Positions 58,762 through 64,000 of a DNA stretch of 64,000 nt are shown here, piece after piece (position 1 is the stretch's first letter; each line of letters starts with the position of its first letter). This DNA comes from Clavelina lepadiformis (taxonomy: Eukaryota > Chordata > Ascidiacea > Aplousobranchia > Clavelinidae): assembly GCF_947623445.1 (NCBI RefSeq), contig NC_135241.1, positions 23,252,501 to 23,316,500 of the forward strand, read 5' to 3'. The position numbers and the translations under genes were made by a program. The notes beneath the pieces are model-generated. The model made no database searches. It had not been told where the DNA came from and saw only the letters and a program-made list of their open reading frames with translations.

Positions 58762-58917
58762 GAGTTAGGGATAAAAGAGTTGGTAGAGCGGTGGACTGTA
58801 GTGGACGAAGTTAAGCAACCGCGTGGAAATCTGGTAGAATATTTTGGGTTAGCCACCCATTACGCCGGCTTATATTGTTAAATATTTGCACTTGAGTGCT
58901 CTGAATCATCGAAAGTT
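58762..58917 (+). promoter_or_regulatory. LINE 5' leader with tRNA-Tyr-like and 5S-rRNA-like segments
   Basis: GGTAGAGCGGTGGACTGTAG at 58782-58801 matches the D-arm to anticodon part of eukaryotic tRNA-Tyr (GTA) and stops where nuclear tRNA-Tyr introns begin. CGAAGTTAAGCAACC at 58806-58820 resembles the box A region of 5S rRNA genes. Copy A has both (47767-47786; CCGGAGTTAAGCAACC from 47795). Comparison is with remembered sequences. Confidence 0.5.
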
Positions 58918-60372
58918 ATGGCAGAAATTAAACCTGTTTCTTATTCGGACAAAGTTAAGAAGAAGTTAAGAACAATGGAGTATGCAAGGCCAAATTGCCT
59001 AACGTTTAGAGTATCTTATGGTACCAAAAGGGAAGATCTTTGGAAAATTTTTGAAAAGATTAACTTTTCTTTAAAATTACTCGTTGGCCTAGTGGAGAAG
59101 AAAGGCGGCAATATCGATATTACCTGCAAGTCGAGAGAGCATGTTCTGGATTTACATGAAAAACTTCTTAATCTTGAAGAAATTCGGTACCTAAAGCTGT
59201 ATGAACCGGATAAGGTATATGTTCATATATCTTGGATTCCTACACCATTTCCTATTGAAGCCTTGAAATCATACTTAGAAGAAAATCATGGTAAAATCAT
59301 TAAATGTTTCCCAAAAAAAGATGCAAAGGCTTTGTTCAGTGGTGTTTATATTATGGAAATGGCTAAAGATGAACTGGATCAAACACCAATACCAAGCTAT
59401 TTAAATATTCTTGGGGAAGAACTACTAGTCAAATACCATGGACAGTTGGCAACATGCCAGTACTGCAACAAACCAGGACACAAACACATCAACTGTCCTG
59501 CCAAAAATAACTCTGAATACCCCCCACTGGAAGAGAACAATCAGCCAAACCCCAGAAGAGGTATGGGTTATTATAGAAACCCTCTCACTAGACACCAATC
59601 ACCTGGCCACACTCACAATGAAGAAAACCATGAAAATTCTATAATGAACACAAACAAGGACAATACTGAAGATGGAAAGAACAATGACAGCAATGAACCT
59701 GATACAGCAACCACAAAGAAAGGTGAAGAACAACCTAGGGACTGGTTTGACATGACAGAAAACAATCTAACAGAAGTACATATGAATGAAGACAACTCAA
59801 TAGAAAAGAATACTGACAGGAGGAGTGACAGGAAAAGACCCTCTCCAGATGAGGCATCTGAGGAGCCCTGCACAAAGGTTAGCCATAATGATAATACTTA
59901 CATAGTCAAATGTCTAGCATGTGACAATGAAGAACATATCTTGGAGTGCAAGAAATGGAAATGTAGTAAATGCCCTGAAGATTATATAGTAATAAATACC
60001 TGTAATGACAGAATTAAACAGATAATTCCAGAAGGAAACATGCATGACTTTCCTTGTGATGTGTGTCAAAGTGAATTAAAATACCTATCCTGCTGTAAAG
60101 CACACACTCATGTATCAGAGTATGGTGAGAACTTTGTTGAATGTGCAACCTGTAATGCTTCATTGTGTGAGTGTTTGTGTAAGAGCTACAACCTAATACC
60201 CCCAATTAGAACACAAGGCAAATGTGTGAACACAGAATGCAATTTGTGTGTTATACATTGTGACTGTGAAGAGGTGGTTTGTAAGGCCATAAGCCCCTCT
60301 CAATCATACTTTTGTAATTGTGGATATACATACACATGTGAAAGTATTGAAGGGATTAAAGATTATATTTAA
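58918..60372 (+). CDS. LINE ORF1 (gag-like protein), copy B, intact
   Basis: 484 codons, ATG in context GTTATGG. Residues about 25-170 look like an RRM-type fold (FRVSYGTKREDLWKIFEKIN; VHISWIPTPFPIEALKSYL); a CCHC zinc knuckle CQYCNKPGHKHINC follows near 180; then a long N/E/T-rich linker; then about 150 residues with some 30 cysteines in CxxC-like pairs (CSKCPEDY, CDVCQSE, CATCNASLCECLC, CNLCVIHCDC). It should package the element RNA. The distal cysteine-rich region is unusual for ORF1. ORF2 starts 56 nt after its stop. Confidence 0.93.
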   Translation: MAEIKPVSYSDKVKKKLRTMEYARPNCLTFRVSYGTKREDLWKIFEKINFSLKLLVGLVEKKGGNIDITCKSREHVLDLHEKLLNLEEIRYLKLYEPDKVYVHISWIPTPFPIEALKSYLEENHGKIIKCFPKKDAKALFSGVYIMEMAKDELDQTPIPSYLNILGEELLVKYHGQLATCQYCNKPGHKHINCPAKNNSEYPPLEENNQPNPRRGMGYYRNPLTRHQSPGHTHNEENHENSIMNTNKDNTEDGKNNDSNEPDTATTKKGEEQPRDWFDMTENNLTEVHMNEDNSIEKNTDRRSDRKRPSPDEASEEPCTKVSHNDNTYIVKCLACDNEEHILECKKWKCSKCPEDYIVINTCNDRIKQIIPEGNMHDFPCDVCQSELKYLSCCKAHTHVSEYGENFVECATCNASLCECLCKSYNLIPPIRTQGKCVNTECNLCVIHCDCEEVVCKAISPSQSYFCNCGYTYTCESIEGIKDYI

Positions 60373-60428
60373 ATAGTAATTATTGTATTCGTTTTTCCGG
60401 ATTTAGATACCTTACGTTATCGTTTATT

Positions 60429-63400
60429 ATGTTTCTTCTACGTATTCTCAGTCTTAATTGTAATGGATTGCGAAAGCAAGACAAACGCGCCTTCGTTTAT
60501 GACTTGCTACGCACCAAAAACGTTGACGTTGCCTTGTTACAAGAAACGCACTCTAGCCCGGGGGACGAAATACAGTGGACAAAAGAATGGGGTAAGCGTG
60601 CGCTGTGGAATTCAGGAAACACGCAATCAAGAGGCCTGGCTATACTAATAAATAACAAGCATATAGAGGTTAAAAGCGTAAATTTTGACAACTTTGGGAG
60701 AGTATTAGCCGCGGATATTAGTGTTTTTGGCGAAAGTATGCACATTGTAAACGTTTACGCACCAGTACGCGGAAGTGGCAACGAATGCAACACGCAAGAT
60801 CGGTTTTATGACGGCATATATCCTTATGTGCACAGCAAATTACCAACACTGTTGGCGGGGGATTTCAACTGCGTCGACGACCGACTAAAAGATCGCAATA
60901 ACTTTATGGCGCACCAAGTTAAACGGTATGAGTCGAAGTCCCTGAAGGATTTGTGCGAAACCTACGGATTGAAAGACCTCTATAGAATATCACGACCGAA
61001 CGGAAAAGATTTTACTTGGCATGGCAACGAAGCGCACTCAAGGCTGGACCGCTTTTACGGTTCAGACGAGCTCACGCACATTAATCATGTCATCGAACCT
61101 TGCGCTGTAAGCGATCACGATGCGATTCACGTTGATATCAAATTAAACATTTCCAGAAACTACGGCAATGGCTACTGGAAAAACAATGTCACCGTTTACG
61201 AAAATGAAGACCTTACTCAAGAATTAAAAGAAAGCTGGCATGATTATAAAAGTGTGCAAGTTCTTTACAAAAATAAACTCGATTGGTGGGTTGATACAAA
61301 GTACCGAATAAGAAAACTGGTGCAGAAACACTCGAAGCGAATTCACCAAAAAAAGAATCAGCGAGAACACGAATTAAACGCAAGCCTCAATGATTTGCGC
61401 CAAGACTTAAATGAAGGCAAAAAAGTCATGACAGAGTTTCGCAAAACAAAAGCCGAACTAATTACTATCCACAAAGAAAAACGAAAGAAAATTAGAATAA
61501 TTGCTCATGCAAATGAACTTGACTATGGAGATCGCCCGACAAAGTTTTTCTACCGCAAGCTGAAAGAACATCACAGAGCGACCTACATCGAGTCGCTGCG
61601 CACAAATCAAAACATTGAAGCAAACACGCCGAAAGAAAAACTAGACGTTGCGACTGATTTTTATAAAACCTTATACTCGAAACAAAAACTTGACAAACGG
61701 AGACAAAGCGCGTTCCTACAGGATATTGAACAAAAAATAGATAGAGACACCACAGAGACCTTAGATCTAGAAGTAACTAAGGACGAGATGCTTTTCGCCG
61801 TTAAATCCATGAAAAATGGTAAAACACCGGGGCTCGATGGCTTAAGCATAGAATTCTACAAAACGTTCTGGAGCCTTGTAGGCGACACGCTGATTGAAGT
61901 AGCGAAAGAGTTTTTTGCTGAATCACAACCACCCGCCGAGTTGACTAGGGGATTGATAACTCTGATATTTAAGAAAGGCGAACGGACTGATATAAAAAAT
62001 TATCGACCGATAACATTACTGAATGTCGATTATAAGATATTTAGCAAAATGATGACATTACGATTGAAAAGCTTTGTACCAAAACTTATCAATGACACGC
62101 AGTTTGCTGTGTGTGGCAGAGATATAAACGATGGAACAGCGCTGCTTAGAGACTGTATTGAATATATTAAAAATAGAAACACCGATGGATACATTGTATC
62201 TCTTGACATCTACAAAGCTTTTGACTGCGTCGACCATGAATTCTTGGCTGAAATTCTGAAAAAATTCGGGTTTGGTGAAATTTTTACGAAAATGATTACA
62301 ACTACGCTGATAAATAATCAGACATGTGTAATGATCAATGGGCACATAGGGGCAGATTTTCGCGTCGAACGCGGTTTACGACAAGGAGATCCATTAAGTT
62401 TGTATTTGTTCCTGTTAGCAATGGAGCCGGTTATAATTGCTTTAAACAAAAATACAGCTATACAAGGTTTACATCTACCAGCTTCAGGCGGTAAAGTTGT
62501 GAAAACTATAGCATACGCTGATGATACAACCTTGGTCCTCCAAGATGAACAATCGGTGTCACAAGCCTTTTTTGTATTAGGTGAATACCTTACAGCGACG
62601 GGAATAAAAGTGAACTTCAGTAAAGTAACGGCTTTGAAACTAGGTAGGAAGCAAAGCAAAAACTCTCAGCTTCCCACGCTTTCCTGGGTCGATTCGATAA
62701 ATGTTTTGAACGTTCCTTATGGTAAACCTCAGGCAATTACTGATTGGCTCGAAAACAAGGTGCGTAGCATGCGTTTGAAGGTATCGAATTTCTCAAAATT
62801 TAGATCGACGTATGATGGAAAATCGCTAATTGTAAAAACACTATTATTGCCCATTTTTGTGTATGGTTCTAGAGTGTATGATCTTGCGCTTCAGCAGCGC
62901 CGAAATGTACGCAAAATTGTTGAAAATTATGTTTTTAGCACTGGTGCAAGATTAAACATGGAAACGATAAGTAAAACCAGGGAAAACGGTGGATACGACT
63001 TTATTGACATCCCACTGTATTTAGATATCTTGAAGTTAAAAGTTGTTAAGAAATATTACAACGCTCGAAAGCAAAATAACAGCATACACTTACCGCTGTA
63101 TTTCCTTGAATATTACATTGGCTTTACTTTGTGTAATATGCTGGCAATGCCTGTAAATAATTCTGTGCTGCATGCTACACAGCCCACGTCATATTATAGC
63201 AACGTAGTTGATATCCTGAAACGTTACAGCATTACCATAGATGAAATTGCTGAAAAGACAACCAAACAAATTTACAGGAGAATTGTAAACGAGAGAAATG
63301 CACAAGTACTAGTACCTATGTTCTCCATAAATATGCAAAACATGTGGACTGGCATTCACAATAAGGTACTACCAAATTATTTAAAAACTTTTGGTTACAA

Positions 63401-63878
63401 GATGGTATGGAATGTGCTACCCTTATGTATTAATGAGCGCATAGCACGTATACAAAAAACATCAAGATGCCCATTATGTGACCTTCATGATGAAGATGTA
63501 TATCATTTGTTTTATGATTGTGTATGTATACAACCCATATGGGATTATGTAAACGTGATAATATTTAACATCAGTGGTGTTTTGATGCCGAAAGTTTCTC
63601 CACAAATGTGTATTGCCTTGGACTTGAGTTCACTAAAACAACTTTGTGTTTGCGAAACCAATTTAAATGCAACAATATTATTGTTAAGCATTTCAAGGTA
63701 CTGCATATGGCTATCTAGGAACAAAGTGATTTTCGAACAAGAACCGTTTCTCTATCAAAAGGTGATAAACAGAATAAAAGCCATGTCAAAAGCGCGCAAT
63801 AGCGCAAAGAAAAGTCGCCAGACAAGTGTTCACAACTCAGTAACACAAACCCTTTGGAATAGTATGTGGTCAAATTAA
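60429..63878 (+). CDS. LINE ORF2 (APE endonuclease, reverse transcriptase, zinc motif), copy B, intact
   Basis: 1,149 codons. Endonuclease at the N-terminus: LSLNCNGL, LLQETH (about 38), AGDFNCVDD (about 140), SRLDRFYG, SDHDAIHVD (about 227). Reverse transcriptase: GKTPGLDGLSIEFYKTFW, IFKKGERTDIKNYRPITLLN, SLDIYKAFDCVDH (about 590), RQGDPLSLYLF, AYADDTTLV (about 696). C-terminal CPLC ... H ... C motif near 1013. The motif series resembles the Tx1 branch of the L1 group, many members of which insert at set sites. All catalytic residues I can check are present, so it may be active. Confidence 0.95.
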   Translation: MFLLRILSLNCNGLRKQDKRAFVYDLLRTKNVDVALLQETHSSPGDEIQWTKEWGKRALWNSGNTQSRGLAILINNKHIEVKSVNFDNFGRVLAADISVFGESMHIVNVYAPVRGSGNECNTQDRFYDGIYPYVHSKLPTLLAGDFNCVDDRLKDRNNFMAHQVKRYESKSLKDLCETYGLKDLYRISRPNGKDFTWHGNEAHSRLDRFYGSDELTHINHVIEPCAVSDHDAIHVDIKLNISRNYGNGYWKNNVTVYENEDLTQELKESWHDYKSVQVLYKNKLDWWVDTKYRIRKLVQKHSKRIHQKKNQREHELNASLNDLRQDLNEGKKVMTEFRKTKAELITIHKEKRKKIRIIAHANELDYGDRPTKFFYRKLKEHHRATYIESLRTNQNIEANTPKEKLDVATDFYKTLYSKQKLDKRRQSAFLQDIEQKIDRDTTETLDLEVTKDEMLFAVKSMKNGKTPGLDGLSIEFYKTFWSLVGDTLIEVAKEFFAESQPPAELTRGLITLIFKKGERTDIKNYRPITLLNVDYKIFSKMMTLRLKSFVPKLINDTQFAVCGRDINDGTALLRDCIEYIKNRNTDGYIVSLDIYKAFDCVDHEFLAEILKKFGFGEIFTKMITTTLINNQTCVMINGHIGADFRVERGLRQGDPLSLYLFLLAMEPVIIALNKNTAIQGLHLPASGGKVVKTIAYADDTTLVLQDEQSVSQAFFVLGEYLTATGIKVNFSKVTALKLGRKQSKNSQLPTLSWVDSINVLNVPYGKPQAITDWLENKVRSMRLKVSNFSKFRSTYDGKSLIVKTLLLPIFVYGSRVYDLALQQRRNVRKIVENYVFSTGARLNMETISKTRENGGYDFIDIPLYLDILKLKVVKKYYNARKQNNSIHLPLYFLEYYIGFTLCNMLAMPVNNSVLHATQPTSYYSNVVDILKRYSITIDEIAEKTTKQIYRRIVNERNAQVLVPMFSINMQNMWTGIHNKVLPNYLKTFGYKMVWNVLPLCINERIARIQKTSRCPLCDLHDEDVYHLFYDCVCIQPIWDYVNVIIFNISGVLMPKVSPQMCIALDLSSLKQLCVCETNLNATILLLSISRYCIWLSRNKVIFEQEPFLYQKVINRIKAMSKARNSAKKSRQTSVHNSVTQTLWNSMWSN

Positions 63879-64000
63879 TTTCGATTGTGACAGTATCAAA
63901 AGAAGTATTTATGTACATAAGTGTATTGCATATCGAATATTGTTTTAGTGTATTGATCGTGTATTGTCGTGTTAAAACCCATGAAAGGGTTAAAAAATAA

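Larger units (their letters stand above)
58762..64000 (+). mobile_element. Tx1/L1-like non-LTR retrotransposon, copy B (both ORFs open, runs to window edge)
   Basis: At least 5,239 bp. Its 5' junction lies after position 27 of a tRNA-Ser gene, not in the spacer as for copy A. Very similar to copy A, so both are young. The last bases, GGGTTAAAAAATAA, look like the 3' tail, so the element probably ends at or just past the edge. Confidence 0.93.

Overview
The window is nuclear DNA from an invertebrate animal. It carries spliced, bilaterian-type genes (a TRIM9/TRIM67-type ubiquitin ligase, the RNA polymerase I second-largest subunit, a C2CD2/C2CD2L-type lipid-transfer protein) in AT-rich sequence with short introns, plus animal-type LINE, hAT and pogo-like elements. 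A tunicate or another invertebrate deuterostome is my best guess; no single feature here proves it.

Region 1 (1-21.9 kb) is ordinary gene space. The 5' end of a minus-strand TRIM9/67-like gene (exons 4187-4297 and 3051-4010, the rest off the left edge) is followed by about 5 kb without a recognised gene. Then comes an intronless POLR1B (9324-12755) and a gene of about 21 exons for a C2CD2L/TMEM24-like ER-plasma-membrane lipid-transfer protein (13705-20633).

Region 2 (21.5-32.6 kb) holds a minus-strand gene for a GlnD-type (DUF294) nucleotidyltransferase with TPR-like helices. A truncated hAT transposon sits inside its reading frame, flanked by a 7-bp repeat. A decayed paralogue, three copies of a shared 3'-flank repeat and a small hAT-type MITE with a perfect 8-bp target duplication lie beside it. 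A tiny two-exon gene for a possible secreted peptide lies at 32257-32624.

Region 3 (33.0-64.0 kb) is the striking part: a tandem array of tRNA-Ser genes on the plus strand with a period of about 157 bp. I count 77 full-length copies (42 AGA, 20 CGA, 14 TGA and 1 AAA by anticodon), plus interrupted and truncated ones. All share nearly one tRNA body, and almost every spacer carries a perfect ATTTGCAT octamer 15 bp before the gene. Many spacers lack any T4 terminator. A 4,498-bp block is repeated twice in tandem with only about six differences that I noticed. Four copies of one tRNA gene are split at the TTAA of the D-loop by a TTAA-flanked element, which itself contains a TA-flanked pogo-like element with a remnant transposase tail.

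Two copies of a Tx1/L1-like non-LTR retrotransposon have also entered the array. The copy at 47735-52997 is broken and has a 33-bp target duplication made of array spacer. The copy from 58762 to the right edge has both reading frames open. Its 5' leader contains stretches resembling tRNA-Tyr and 5S rRNA internal promoter segments. The array thus looks like a recurrent landing site for mobile elements that is continually remade by unequal exchange and gene conversion.
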